Assembly (NCBI RefSeq): GCF_021083305.1
Contig: NZ_JAJFAY010000003.1
Coordinates: 186,001-250,000 of the forward strand
Reading direction: 5' to 3'
Source of the DNA: Haladaptatus sp. DYF46
Lineage (GTDB): Archaea > Halobacteriota > Halobacteria > Halobacteriales > Haladaptataceae
DNA: 64,000 bases
Each line of letters begins with the position of its first letter. Position 1 is the first letter of the stretch. Of this stretch, positions 35,534 to 45,254 are shown one piece after another. A program made the position numbers and the translations under genes. Below the pieces are notes generated by a model. That model was not told the DNA's origin. It ran no database searches and saw only the letters and a program-made list of their open reading frames with translations.

Positions 35534-35975
35534 AAATTCGGTTCGAAAATGGCTGTGGCGGACAAATATAGCTATCGCCCGCGTTCGTTTCACGGACGGG
35601 GATGTCCGAGCAGTGACTATTTGAGTTTGCAGCGTTCGAAGGGGGTTGAGACGAAACGGGCCAGCGCGGTCATTCCCGCGGCCTTCTTCGGAGATGGGCC
35701 GGACGTCCCGTTCGAGTGGTCCCGCCAACCACAACGTGTCGTTCGTATGGATAGTTTGTGGATCACGGATCGACACGCCGTTCGACGTGCGCGTCTCGAT
35801 TACGAATCGCCGCTAGCGTCTCGAATGTTCGCGGAGGTGACGCACGCGTCCCGCACATTGTCGGACTCCATCGCTGATATCTGGCGGACGAACCGGCGTT
35901 CGTGCATCCTATATAAATATGTTAGCAGATCCACCCACAGACAAAAGTATCCGACTCACCATGTGTCGGTAAGAG
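35534..35975. promoter_or_regulatory. Divergent region between flavoprotein and metF-like genes
   Basis: About 440 bases. atataaatat at 35911-35920 is a strong TATA-like element about 60 bases before the metF-like ATG, and acaaaagtat at 35941-35950 is a second candidate near -30. No gene recognised; an open frame on the minus strand lacks family features. Confidence 0.4.
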
Positions 35976-36836
35976 ATGTCCTTGAGACTGCGTGACAGTA
36001 CCAAATCCGATGGCGTCGAGGACCTCCTCACCGGCGCGCGGTTCGAGTTAATGCCGTTCGAAAGCTTCGACGAGGAGATATCGTATCTGCCCGACGACGC
36101 GACCGTCGCCATCACCACGTCACCGCAACTGGGTATCGAGCGGACGATCGAACGGGCCGAACAAGTGGCCGAACGCGGCTACGACGTCGTTCCCCACGTG
36201 GCTGCTCGGTACGTCACCGACCGGGACCACCTCGAAGATATCGCACGACGGCTCACCGACGCCGGCGTCACGGACATCTTCGTCCCGGGCGGCGACCGCG
36301 AGGAACCGGCCGGGGAGTTCGAGTCGGCCTACGACCTCCTCTCCGCGCTCGACGCCACGAAGTACTCCTTCGACGAGGTCGGTATCACCGGCTATCCGGA
36401 GGGCCACGCCTTCCTCGACGAAAAGGAACTGAGCGATTCGATGGCGAAGAAGGAACCGTACGCGACGTACATCGTCACCCAACTCTGTTACGATCCCGAA
36501 GCGGTCCTCGAATGGATCGAAGAGATTCGCGCCCGCGGTATCGATCTCCCCGTCGAAATCGGGATTCCGGGCGTGATGAAGTACCAGAAGTTGATCGGCA
36601 TCTCCCAAAAGGTCGGCGTCGGCGATTCGATAGCCTTCCTCAAAAAAACGACCGGCATCCTCGGATTCGTTCGTCAACTCGTCAGTTCACGGGGGAAGTT
36701 CAAGCCGGACGAACTCATCGACGGCCTCGCACCGTACGCGAACGACGAAACCTACGACATCCGCGGCGTCCACATCTACACGTTCAACCAGACGGCTGAC
36801 GCCGAATCGTGGCGTCTCGAGAGCCTTCCGAACTGA
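35976..36836 (+). CDS. Methylenetetrahydrofolate reductase (MetF family)
   Basis: 286 residues, the size of the archaeal/bacterial MetF TIM barrel. FELMPFESFDEEISYLP, TVAITTSPQLGIERTIERAEQVAERGYDVVPHVAARYV, GVTDIFVPGGDREEPAGEF and VGITGYPEGHAFLDEKEL follow the MetF order (folate pocket, His/Asp, ES(A/F)EG-like loop). The enzyme interconverts 5,10-methylene-THF and 5-methyl-THF with a flavin. In this cluster it may run in the oxidative direction on methyl-THF made by a demethylase. Followed by glyA on the same strand after 169 bases. Confidence 0.8.
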   Translation: MSLRLRDSTKSDGVEDLLTGARFELMPFESFDEEISYLPDDATVAITTSPQLGIERTIERAEQVAERGYDVVPHVAARYVTDRDHLEDIARRLTDAGVTDIFVPGGDREEPAGEFESAYDLLSALDATKYSFDEVGITGYPEGHAFLDEKELSDSMAKKEPYATYIVTQLCYDPEAVLEWIEEIRARGIDLPVEIGIPGVMKYQKLIGISQKVGVGDSIAFLKKTTGILGFVRQLVSSRGKFKPDELIDGLAPYANDETYDIRGVHIYTFNQTADAESWRLESLPN

Positions 36837-37005
36837 CGTCGAACGCGACAGCGCCGAGCGAACCACTCTTCTAACTCGTTACGTCCGTACTCGCCGAACA
36901 GTCCTCCACCTGTCACGCCATGGGGAGAGGGAACACAGGCTATCAAATTTCCGTTGTTTTAAGCCGACAGCCAGATTATTCCCTGTTCGTATCGATATTG
37001 AATCG

Positions 37006-38253
37006 ATGACGTACGAAATCGTCCGCGAGACGGATCCGGCTATCGCCGATGTCCTCGAAAACGAACGATCCAGACAGAACGATACGCTGGCGATGATCGC
37101 AAGCGAAAACCACGTTTCGGAGGCGGTCATGGAGGCCCAGAGTTCCGAACTGACCAATAACTACGCCGAAGGGTATCCGGGTGAACGCTATTACGCGGGT
37201 TGTGAGTTCGCGGATGGCGTCGAGCAGATGGCTATCGATCGCGCCAAAGAACTATGGGGTGCGGACCACGTCAACGTTCAACCGCACTCGGGTTCGCAGG
37301 CCAACATGGCGGTGTACCTCGCCGTTTTGGACCCCGGCGACAAGATCCTCTCGCTGGACCTCACTCACGGCGGCCACCTTTCGCACGGCCATCCCGCTAA
37401 TTTCGCCGGAAAGATGTACGATGTCGAGCAGTACGAGGTGGACCCGGAGACGGGATACGTCGATTACGAACTGCTGGACGAAAAAGCGGAGACGTTCGAC
37501 CCCGACATCATCGTTTCCGGATACTCCGCTTACCCCCGCGAGGTCGATTTCGAGCGGATTCAGCGGACGGCAGAGACCGTCGACGCGTATCACCTCGCGG
37601 ATATCGCGCACATAACGGGCCTCGTCGCCGCAGGCGTTCATCGGTCGCCGGTCGGCATCGCGGACTTCGTCGCCGGTTCGACCCACAAGACGATCCGCGC
37701 TGGCCGCGGCGGTATCGTCATGTGCAACCGGGAGCACGCCGATGCGATAGATAGCGCGGTATTTCCCGGCGCGCAGGGCGGCCCAGCGATGCACAACATC
37801 GCAGGTAAGGCGGTCGGGTTCGGCGAGGCGCTTGACCCCAGGTTCGAGACGTACGCGAAGCAAACGGTTGCTAACGCGAAGGCGCTCGGTAGCCGCCTCC
37901 AAGAGCACGGCCTCCACCTCGTCTCCGGCGGCACGGACAATCACCTCGTGCTGGTCAACCTCCGCCCGTCGCACCCGAACACGACGGGCAAAGACGTCGA
38001 ATCGGCGCTGGAGAGGGCCGGTATCGTTTTGAACGCGAACACGGTACCCGGCGAAACGCGGTCTGCGTTCAACCCGTCGGGGATACGCGCCGGTACACCT
38101 GCGCTCACCACCCGTGGATTCGGCGCGGAAGGCTGCCGCGAAGTCGCCGATCTGATTTTCGAGGTGGTCGACGCTCCGAGCGACGAGGACGTAATCGCCG
38201 ACGTTCGAAACCGCATCGACGACCTCACCGACGAGTACACACTCTACGACTGA
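37006..38253 (+). CDS. glyA: Serine hydroxymethyltransferase
   Basis: 415 residues. ASENHVSEAVMEAQSS, NNYAEGYPGERYYAGCEFADGVEQ and the PLP lysine in VAGSTHKTIRAGRGGIVM are textbook. The C-terminal part has TDNHLVLVNLRPS and PSGIRAGTPALTTRGFG. It interconverts glycine plus methylene-THF with serine plus THF. Neighbours are MetF, the GcvT-type demethylases and folate enzymes, so it probably links the C1 pool with glycine produced by demethylation. The transcript appears to end at the hairpin right after the stop. Confidence 0.95.
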   Translation: MTYEIVRETDPAIADVLENERSRQNDTLAMIASENHVSEAVMEAQSSELTNNYAEGYPGERYYAGCEFADGVEQMAIDRAKELWGADHVNVQPHSGSQANMAVYLAVLDPGDKILSLDLTHGGHLSHGHPANFAGKMYDVEQYEVDPETGYVDYELLDEKAETFDPDIIVSGYSAYPREVDFERIQRTAETVDAYHLADIAHITGLVAAGVHRSPVGIADFVAGSTHKTIRAGRGGIVMCNREHADAIDSAVFPGAQGGPAMHNIAGKAVGFGEALDPRFETYAKQTVANAKALGSRLQEHGLHLVSGGTDNHLVLVNLRPSHPNTTGKDVESALERAGIVLNANTVPGETRSAFNPSGIRAGTPALTTRGFGAEGCREVADLIFEVVDAPSDEDVIADVRNRIDDLTDEYTLYD

Positions 38254-38254
38254 G

Positions 38255-38270
38255 CGGGGTGAACACCCCG
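38255..38270 (+). terminator. Hairpin directly after glyA
   Basis: cggggtg-aa-caccccg, a perfect 7-bp stem starting 1 base after the stop codon. A likely transcript-end structure between convergent genes. Confidence 0.5.
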
Positions 38271-38426
38271 TACCGTCATCGAGACCGTGTTGAGAACGAC
38301 CGAATACCCGCCGGTCGGCCGACGAGTGACGCGCCGTCCGATATTCTCATACTCGATTACGGAGAAAGGCACTAAATCGGGCAGAAAAAGGAAAGAACAG
38401 TGCCAGCAGGGAACGGGCCGGGTCGA

Positions 38427-39803
38427 TCAGTCGTTCGCTTCGGCTTCCTTCTTCGCGTTCAACTTGGCCTGTTCGCGGGCGCTCGGGTTGACCGATTCCT
38501 TGAACGGCACTCTCGCCAGGGTGGCGTACACCGACTCGCCCGGTTCCTCGGCGTACTCGTCGGGGAGGTGCACCTCGAACTCGATGTCGAGGTCCTCGTC
38601 GTAGATTTCGTCGTTGAGGTCAGCGTCCGTTTCCTCCTGAAGCTTTTCGGCCGGCACGAAGCCGAGTCCGATGTTCGTCTCCAGATCGGGGCTCCACCAC
38701 GGTGACGTCATGTAGCCACATTCCTCGCCGGTCTCCGGGTCGGAGATCAGCCAGAAGTCCGGCGCGTAATCCCGTATCGGTTCGCCGGCCATCTTCAACC
38801 CGATCATCTTGTGGGTGAACGGGTACTCGCCGTCCTCGATGCGCTCCTTCTGCCGTTCCAGTGCTTCCTTGCCGATGTAGTCCGCCTCCTTGTCGTCCGG
38901 GACCTGATAGCCCAAGTTGACCTGGAACGGGGACGTCTCGTGGTCCATGTCCTGTCCCCACGAGAGGATTCCCGCCGCGATGCGCCGGTGGTGTCCGGGT
39001 GCGATCTGCATGCCGCCGTGGTCCTTGACGGAATCGAGGACCGGATCCCAGACGCGTTCGGCGTTCTCCATCGCGTCCTTCACGTAGATCTCGAAGCCCT
39101 TTTCGCCGGAGAACCCGGTCTGGCTCACCAACACTGGTGCACCGTTGACTTCGGCCTCCATCAGGCCGTAGTAGGGAATGTCGCTGACTTCCTCGCCGAT
39201 GACTTCGATCATCACGTCCTCGGACAGGGGACCTTGAATCTGCATCGGTGCGACGTCGATCTCGTCGATCTCGACGTCGAAATCCATGCCGACGTTGACG
39301 CCCTGCAACCACTGCATGAGCGTGGAATCGGAAATGGAGAACCAGAACTCGTCCGCTTCGGGACGTAGCAACACCGGGTCGTTCAGGATGCCGCCGTCCT
39401 CGTTACAGAGGATGACGTACTTGCCGCGCATCGTATCGATTTCGGTCGCGTCTCGGGTGATGACGTGATTGGTGAACGCCTCGGCGTCCGGGCCTTTCAC
39501 GCGGATTTGGCGCTCGACGGCGACGTCCCAGAGCGTCACCTTGTTGACCAACGCGTCGTATTCGGCCATCGCGCCGCCCTCCTCGGGATCGACGAGGCCG
39601 CGCGGGTGATAGATTCGGTTGTACACCGTACACCGCCACGCCTCCTCCTCGTTGAACGATTTGTCGAAGAAGGGGGACTTTCGAACGCGCGTCGAAACCA
39701 ACATCTCGATGCCGGGGTCGCCGGTCTGCCGTAGATTTCTCGGAACCGTGCGATCCGACTGGTCGACACTCGGGTGGTTGGGATGGTCGTGATTCTGTGG
39801 CAT
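38427..39803 (-). CDS. GcvT-fold methyltransferase resembling DMSP demethylase DmdA
   Basis: 458 residues, one GcvT unit without an FAD domain. Residues 60-150 read YNRIYHPRGL, LWDVAVERQIRVKGPDA, RDATEIDTMRGKYVILCNEDGGILNDPVLL, close to DmdA (LWDVxVERQ, YVPIxxExGGxxNDP). MQIQGPLSEDVMIEVIGEEV, SQTGFSGEKGFEIYVKD, GILSWGQDMDHETSPFQVNLGYQV and ADYIGKEAL continue the match; the C-barrel ends near residue 430 with a Lys/Glu tail. DmdA moves a methyl from DMSP to THF; vanillate demethylase and aminomethyltransferase are relatives. Here it may demethylate betaine or DMSP. A substrate cannot be proven by eye. Confidence 0.7.
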   Translation of the reverse strand: MPQNHDHPNHPSVDQSDRTVPRNLRQTGDPGIEMLVSTRVRKSPFFDKSFNEEEAWRCTVYNRIYHPRGLVDPEEGGAMAEYDALVNKVTLWDVAVERQIRVKGPDAEAFTNHVITRDATEIDTMRGKYVILCNEDGGILNDPVLLRPEADEFWFSISDSTLMQWLQGVNVGMDFDVEIDEIDVAPMQIQGPLSEDVMIEVIGEEVSDIPYYGLMEAEVNGAPVLVSQTGFSGEKGFEIYVKDAMENAERVWDPVLDSVKDHGGMQIAPGHHRRIAAGILSWGQDMDHETSPFQVNLGYQVPDDKEADYIGKEALERQKERIEDGEYPFTHKMIGLKMAGEPIRDYAPDFWLISDPETGEECGYMTSPWWSPDLETNIGLGFVPAEKLQEETDADLNDEIYDEDLDIEFEVHLPDEYAEEPGESVYATLARVPFKESVNPSAREQAKLNAKKEAEAND

Positions 39804-39929
39804 CGTTGTAGAGTGAGTTCAGATATGATAATAAAAGACGGTGTTAATAGTACCGGCCATTTATATGCCCTCGCATATCGAAGCACTTCGAATCACCCGA
39901 CGTCCGACGGAGAGACGGAGGTGTGTCGG

Positions 39930-42320
39930 CTACGAATCGTTCGTCGCCGTCACCGTCCGAAGGACCGCCGCGTTTTCCGCCACGTCGTGGACCCGAACCA
40001 CGTCCGCACCCCGCTCGGCGGCCATGGTCGTCACCGCGAGGGTCGGTGGGAGTCGGTCCTCGCTGCGGGAGCCGACGGTATCGAACATGGATTTTCGAGA
40101 GTGACCGACCATCACGGGACAGCCGAGGGCGCGAAACTCGGGAAGCCGGTCGACCAGTTCGAACGATTCGGCCGCGTTCTTGCCGAACCCGCAGCCCGGA
40201 TCGACGAGTATCCGTTCCCGGTCGATACCCGCCCGTTCGGCGAGGAGAATCCGTTCGGCGAGGTCGTCCATCACGTCCTCGACCACGTCGTCGTAGCTCC
40301 TCGTTCGGTCGGGATCGACGGGGGTATCGAGGCTGTGCATCAGGACGAGCGACGCGTCGTGGTCGGCGACGACGAAACGCATCTCCGGATCGGCGAGGCC
40401 CGAGACGTCGTTGACGATGTCGGCCCCGGCGTCGAGGGCGGCCTCCGCGACGGCCGCCTTCCGGGTGTCGACGGAGATGGGAACGTCGAGCGACGAAACC
40501 GACTCGATGACGGGGACGACCCTATCGATCTCCTCGCCGACCGAAACCGGGGCGGCACCCGGTTGCGTACTCTCGCCGCCGACGTCCACGATATCCGCGC
40601 CGGCGGCGACCAACCGTTCGGCGTGTTCGATGGCGAGGTCGGCCCGTTCGTACTCGCCGCCGTCGTGGAAACTGTCCGGGGTAACGTTCACGATGCCCAT
40701 CACGGCCGTGCCCTCGCCGCCGAACGGGGCGTCCGGTTTCGGGCCGTCCAGTGCTTCTTCGACCTGTCGTGCGAGATGTCCCAATCCGAGACCCTCGGTC
40801 GCGACGATATCCGTGAATTCCCGAAGCTGCGTGACCGTCCCGGCGAGCATCGTCGCGACGAGCTTTTCGGGCGCACCCGCCTCGGAACGCACGCACTTGC
40901 CGCCGACGGCCTCGATGGAACGCTCGACGCGTGCGGCCTGATCCCGGCGTAGTCGGGTCGTGAAAGTACGGTGATCGACGTCAGTGGCGGGCGTCTCGGG
41001 AAACGCATCCGCGGGAAACGCGGGCGAATTTCCCCGCCGTCCGCCGCGTTTCGGGACGAGCAACCGCGTCCACCGGTCCCGCGCCTCCGCGACGGCGTAC
41101 AGCGAGCCGGTGACGAGCACGCAGTCCGTTTCGTCCGCTTCGGCGAGCGCCCGTTCCGTCGCTTCCGCGACGGACTCCACCGGATGAACGGAGTCAGCAT
41201 GTCCGTCGAAGACGTCCGCCAGCACGGCGACGTCCTCGGCGCGACCCACGTCGGGGCGGGTGACGAACGCAGCGTCGGCAGACGGGAGTTCCGAAACCAT
41301 TCGTTCGTGGTCCTTGTCCGACATCGCCGCGAAGACGACGTGGAGGTCGTCGTAGTCGTAGCGTTCCAGTAGGTCGCTCACCTTCGCGGTCGCGCCCGGA
41401 TTGTGGGAGCCATCGAGGACGGTCATGGGGTCGGTGGAGACGATTTCGAACCGTCCCGGCCACGTCGCCTTGCGAAGTCCGGTCGCTATCGTCGACGGGT
41501 CGACCGCGGCAACTTGTCGGGCGATAGTCGCCGCCACGCCCGCGTTCGTCGCTTGATACCGGCCGAGAAGCGAAAGGTTGGTTTCCAACGTCCAATCGGG
41601 TGCAGTGATGGAGACGTCGCTCTCGACGTCGGACCGCATCCCGTTCTCGACCGCGATGACGTCCGCATCGTCGGGACCCACCGTTATCGCGTCCGTTTCC
41701 AACCGAATGGCCTCCAGCGCCGCACCGTCGGCACCCGTCACGAGCGGTGCCGCGGTCGGGGCGACCTGTGCCTTGTCGCGTGCAATTTCACCCACCGTGT
41801 CGCCGAGCAACTCGGTGTGTTCCAGACTCACGCTCGTGACTGCACTCGCGACCGGATCGACCGCGCTGGTCGCGTCGTAGCGCCCGCCGATACCGACTTC
41901 GAGAACCGCGACGTCCACGTCCTCGATGCCGAAGTGGAGGATGGCGAGCGCCGTGAGGACCTCGAAGTGAGTCGGTTCGTCGTCGTCCGCTCGAAGCCTG
42001 TCGAGGCAGGGATCGATACGTTCGACGTACTCCGCGATACGGTCCTTCGGCACGTTCCGACCGTTGACGCGGATCTGTTCGCGGAAGTCGTTCAGACTCG
42101 GGGAGGTGAACAGTCCCACATCGAGACCGGCGGTTCGGAGGACGCTTTCGAGCAGACGAGCGGTGCTCCCCTTCCCGTTGGAGCCGGCGATCTGTACGAA
42201 ATCGACGGCGTCCTGTGGGTTCCCGAGATGAGAAAGCATTCGCGCCGTCGTCTCCGTTCCGAATTTGGGGCGTCGACGACGGAGGGACGTCAGAAGGTCG
42301 GCGGCGTCGTGATACTCCAT
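39930..42320 (-). CDS. folCP: Bifunctional FolC-FolP: dihydrofolate/folylpolyglutamate synthase fused to dihydropteroate synthase
   Basis: 796 residues from the ATG at 42320 (MEYHDAADLL). Residues 1-430 are FolC: AGSNGKGSTARLLESVL (P-loop 45-53), LFTSPSL, VGIGGRYDATSAVDP. A linker follows, then FolP from about residue 541: MGIVNVTPDSFHDGG, GGESTQPGA, DVSGLADP, DPGCGFGK and GHSRKSM, all catalytic blocks of DHPS. The two steps make dihydropteroate and add glutamate. This fusion is known in haloarchaea. It is divergent from fhs, so folate synthesis sits within the C1 cluster. Confidence 0.92.
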   Translation of the reverse strand: MEYHDAADLLTSLRRRRPKFGTETTARMLSHLGNPQDAVDFVQIAGSNGKGSTARLLESVLRTAGLDVGLFTSPSLNDFREQIRVNGRNVPKDRIAEYVERIDPCLDRLRADDDEPTHFEVLTALAILHFGIEDVDVAVLEVGIGGRYDATSAVDPVASAVTSVSLEHTELLGDTVGEIARDKAQVAPTAAPLVTGADGAALEAIRLETDAITVGPDDADVIAVENGMRSDVESDVSITAPDWTLETNLSLLGRYQATNAGVAATIARQVAAVDPSTIATGLRKATWPGRFEIVSTDPMTVLDGSHNPGATAKVSDLLERYDYDDLHVVFAAMSDKDHERMVSELPSADAAFVTRPDVGRAEDVAVLADVFDGHADSVHPVESVAEATERALAEADETDCVLVTGSLYAVAEARDRWTRLLVPKRGGRRGNSPAFPADAFPETPATDVDHRTFTTRLRRDQAARVERSIEAVGGKCVRSEAGAPEKLVATMLAGTVTQLREFTDIVATEGLGLGHLARQVEEALDGPKPDAPFGGEGTAVMGIVNVTPDSFHDGGEYERADLAIEHAERLVAAGADIVDVGGESTQPGAAPVSVGEEIDRVVPVIESVSSLDVPISVDTRKAAVAEAALDAGADIVNDVSGLADPEMRFVVADHDASLVLMHSLDTPVDPDRTRSYDDVVEDVMDDLAERILLAERAGIDRERILVDPGCGFGKNAAESFELVDRLPEFRALGCPVMVGHSRKSMFDTVGSRSEDRLPPTLAVTTMAAERGADVVRVHDVAENAAVLRTVTATNDS

Positions 42321-42551
42321 GACACATACCCACAGCGGCGAGGTGATTAAGGTATCGACGCCGCCACGAACGAGGTCGGTGGCGATAGAATCGTCGGTCG
42401 CCGCAGTCGGGACGACCGTCGAACCTCGTCCCCCAACGGTCGTTACGTGTTGAGCGACGGGGTGCCGTCCCCGCGGTCTCAAACACATCCTATCCTCTCG
42501 GTTTCAGTAATGCCAATATTCTTACCTCGATACGGCGAATACTGACGTGAG

Positions 42552-44279
42552 ATGTCATCACCGGACGATAGTCACGGTCCGATTCCCACGGACTACGAGA
42601 TCGCACAATCGACCGACATGGAACCGATTTGGGAGTTGGTCGAGCCATGGGGGTTGGGGCTCGACGACCTCCAGTACTTCGGCGAATACACCGCGAAAGT
42701 CAAACACCACGCCATCGATAGACTGCGGGAGCAAGCCGAGGACAAAGAAGGAAACCTCGTGCTCGTAACGGGGATGACGCCCACTCCCAAGGGCGAAGGA
42801 AAGACCGTCACGACCGTCGGCTTAGGCCAGACGCTCAATCACATCGGCGAGGACGCGATGATAGCCATTCGTGAACCGTCGCTCGGCCCGGTGTTCGGCG
42901 TCAAGGGTGGCGCGGCGGGCGGCGGTCGTTCGCAGGTCCTCCCAATGGAGGACATAAACCTCCACTTTACCGGCGACCTGCACGCGCTCACGTCGGCACA
43001 CAACCTCATCGCCGCGATGCTCGACGCCAAGATTTCACAGGGCAACGGACTGGAAATCGACGTCAACGACGTCGCGTGGCCCCGCGCACTCGACATGAAC
43101 GACCGAGTGCTTCGTGAGACGGTGATCGGTCTCGGCGGAAAGACGGGCGGGACACCGCGGGAAGATGGATTCCTCCTCACCGCGGCGTCCGAACTGATGG
43201 CCGTCCTCTGTTTGGCCTCCGACCTCGCCGACCTCAAGGAGCGCGTCGCCCGCATCGTCATCGCGTACAGCGAGGACGGCGATCCGATAACGGTCGACGA
43301 CATCGAGGCTACCGGTGCAGTCACGATGCTCCTTCGGGACGCCGTCAAGCCGAACATCGTCCAAACCATCGAGGGAACCCCGGCGTTCGTCCACGGCGGG
43401 CCGTTCGCGAACATCGCCCACGGGACGAACTCGCTCATCGCCGACAAGGCCGCGTTCGGGATGGGCGACTACCTCGTCACCGAGGCCGGTTTCGGTTCGG
43501 ACCTCGGCGCGGAGAAGTTCATGGACATCGTCTGCCGACTGGGCGACATGACGCCGAACGCGGTCGTCCTCGTCGCATCGGTCCGCGCGCTCAAGTATCA
43601 CGGGTTGGATATGTGGCCGGCCGACTTCGACGAAATCGACGCGGCCGGCGTCGACGCCGTCGAATCCGGATTCGAAAACCTCGATAAACACGTCTCGAAC
43701 CTCCAGAAATACGGCGTTCCAGTCGTCGTAGCGGTCAACCGGTTCCCCGAAGACTCGGACGAGGAAGTCGACGCGGTTCTCGACCACTGCCGGGACGATC
43801 TCGGCATCAAAGCCGCCGAGTCCACAGTCTTCGAAAACGGGAGCGAGGGCGGTGTCGACCTCGCCGAACACGTCGTCGAAGAGGTTGAATCGAACGACGA
43901 AGAGGACTTCGCGCCGCTGTACGACGACGAGGATTCCATCAAGGAGAAGATCCACACGGTCGCCACCGAGGTGTACGGAGCGGACGGCGTCAAGTACACC
44001 GGCGGCGCGGAGGACGACATCGACCGGATGGAAAACCTCGGGTTCGGCGAGTACCCCGTCTGCCTCTCCAAGACGTTCCACTCGCTGAGCGACGATGCGA
44101 CCCAGAAGGGCGCTCCGGAAGGGTGGGAACTCGAAGTGCGCGAAATCTATCCGTCGGCCGGTGCCGGCTTTCTCGTGGCGCTCACGGGTGACGTGTTGAC
44201 GTTGCCGGGACTTCCGAGCGACCCCGCCGCCGCCGACATGGACATCGACGGCGACGGCAACATCTCGGGCCTGTTCTGA
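42552..44279 (+). CDS. fhs: Formate-tetrahydrofolate ligase
   Basis: 575 residues. TPTPKGEGKTVTTVGLGQTL is the ATP-binding loop; REPSLGPVFGVKGGAAGGGRSQVLPM and INLHFTGDLHA are family signatures. The enzyme joins formate and THF with ATP to give 10-formyl-THF, and is reversible, so in a demethylating pathway it can recover ATP while releasing formate. It is divergent from folCP across about 230 bases and followed by an EamA permease gene. Key neighbours are FolD and MetF. Confidence 0.95.
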   Translation: MSSPDDSHGPIPTDYEIAQSTDMEPIWELVEPWGLGLDDLQYFGEYTAKVKHHAIDRLREQAEDKEGNLVLVTGMTPTPKGEGKTVTTVGLGQTLNHIGEDAMIAIREPSLGPVFGVKGGAAGGGRSQVLPMEDINLHFTGDLHALTSAHNLIAAMLDAKISQGNGLEIDVNDVAWPRALDMNDRVLRETVIGLGGKTGGTPREDGFLLTAASELMAVLCLASDLADLKERVARIVIAYSEDGDPITVDDIEATGAVTMLLRDAVKPNIVQTIEGTPAFVHGGPFANIAHGTNSLIADKAAFGMGDYLVTEAGFGSDLGAEKFMDIVCRLGDMTPNAVVLVASVRALKYHGLDMWPADFDEIDAAGVDAVESGFENLDKHVSNLQKYGVPVVVAVNRFPEDSDEEVDAVLDHCRDDLGIKAAESTVFENGSEGGVDLAEHVVEEVESNDEEDFAPLYDDEDSIKEKIHTVATEVYGADGVKYTGGAEDDIDRMENLGFGEYPVCLSKTFHSLSDDATQKGAPEGWELEVREIYPSAGAGFLVALTGDVLTLPGLPSDPAAADMDIDGDGNISGLF

Positions 44280-44329
44280 GGTCCGGTCCGTAGCCCTCCC
44301 CGACAATCCCTCCCACTGCCTGATACTCG

Positions 44330-45241
44330 ATGGTCCGGTACCGAAACGTGGTCGCCTTCTGTGCAGTCGCCCTCCTGTGGGGGCTAAGTCTGGCCGCCGT
44401 AGAGGTGGGTCTTCGCTCCTTCCCGCCGCTGTTGCTCTCGGCGTTTCGCTACTACATAGGAGGAGCAATCCTACTGAGCTACGTGGGTCTGGTGACCGAG
44501 CGGTGGTACCCACGAACGCGTACGGACGTCGTCGCTATCTGTGGCGGCGGCGTCTTTTGGATCGCCATCGGAAACGGCGTCTGGTTCGTCGGACAGGGCC
44601 TCACGACCAGCGTGCTCTCCGGATTGATGATGAGTCTGACCCCCATCGCGACCGTTGCCGTTTCTTGGACTATGCTCCCGGAGGACCGTCTGACGGTCGC
44701 TTCGATGGTCGGCCTGTTCGTCAGTTTCTCCGGTGCGGTCCTCATGGTTTGGCCGTCCGATTTGGCGACCGTCACCGCCGCGCTGGTCGGAAAAGCGCTG
44801 CTGTTCGTCGGCGTTCTGGGGTTGGCGATAGGGAGCGTCCTGATTCGGTGGGCGTCAGCACCGCTTCCGAGCACAGCGAGAACGGCGTGGTCGGTGTTGG
44901 TCGGGGCGGTCGTCATTCACGTACTGAGCGTTCTCGCGGGAGAGCAGTGGGCGATGAACGTGACGACCACCGGAATCGCGTCTGTTCTCTATTTGGGCGT
45001 GGGCGCGACCGCTATCGGCTACGTCCTGTTCTTCGGTTTGCTCGACCGATATCCGGCGATCGAAGTCAACCTCGTCACGTACCTCGTTCCCATCGTCGCG
45101 ACGGTCGCGGGATGGACGCTGTTCGAGGAACACATCTCGTGGCGGATGCCCGTCGGGTTCCTCGTCATCGCGATCGGATTCTGCCTCATGAAGCGACGGG
45201 AGCTTCGCGTCGAACTCGAACGAATCGGGTATCGGGAGTGA
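44330..45241 (+). CDS. EamA/DMT-family transporter
   Basis: 303 residues with ten hydrophobic segments arranged as two EamA repeats. LLWGLSLAAVEVGLRSFPPLLLSAFRYYIGG starts repeat 1 and a second unit begins near ALLFVGVLGLAIGSVLIRWASA. Members export or exchange metabolites such as amino acids or nucleotides. The start lies 50 bases after the fhs stop on the same strand, so co-transcription is likely. Export of an amino acid or formate-related product is only a guess. Confidence 0.8.
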   Translation: MVRYRNVVAFCAVALLWGLSLAAVEVGLRSFPPLLLSAFRYYIGGAILLSYVGLVTERWYPRTRTDVVAICGGGVFWIAIGNGVWFVGQGLTTSVLSGLMMSLTPIATVAVSWTMLPEDRLTVASMVGLFVSFSGAVLMVWPSDLATVTAALVGKALLFVGVLGLAIGSVLIRWASAPLPSTARTAWSVLVGAVVIHVLSVLAGEQWAMNVTTTGIASVLYLGVGATAIGYVLFFGLLDRYPAIEVNLVTYLVPIVATVAGWTLFEEHISWRMPVGFLVIAIGFCLMKRRELRVELERIGYRE

Positions 45242-45254
45242 ACCGGGCGTCGTC

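Noticed and set aside
33848..35995. A 715-codon open frame on the plus strand opposite dehydrogenase paralogue 2
   Set aside because: Same antisense effect; no family features.
38427..39803. Calling this gene a glycine-cleavage T protein (gcvT)
   Set aside because: No gcvP or gcvH nearby, and conserved blocks look closer to DmdA/LigM-like demethylases; left as DmdA/GcvT-like.
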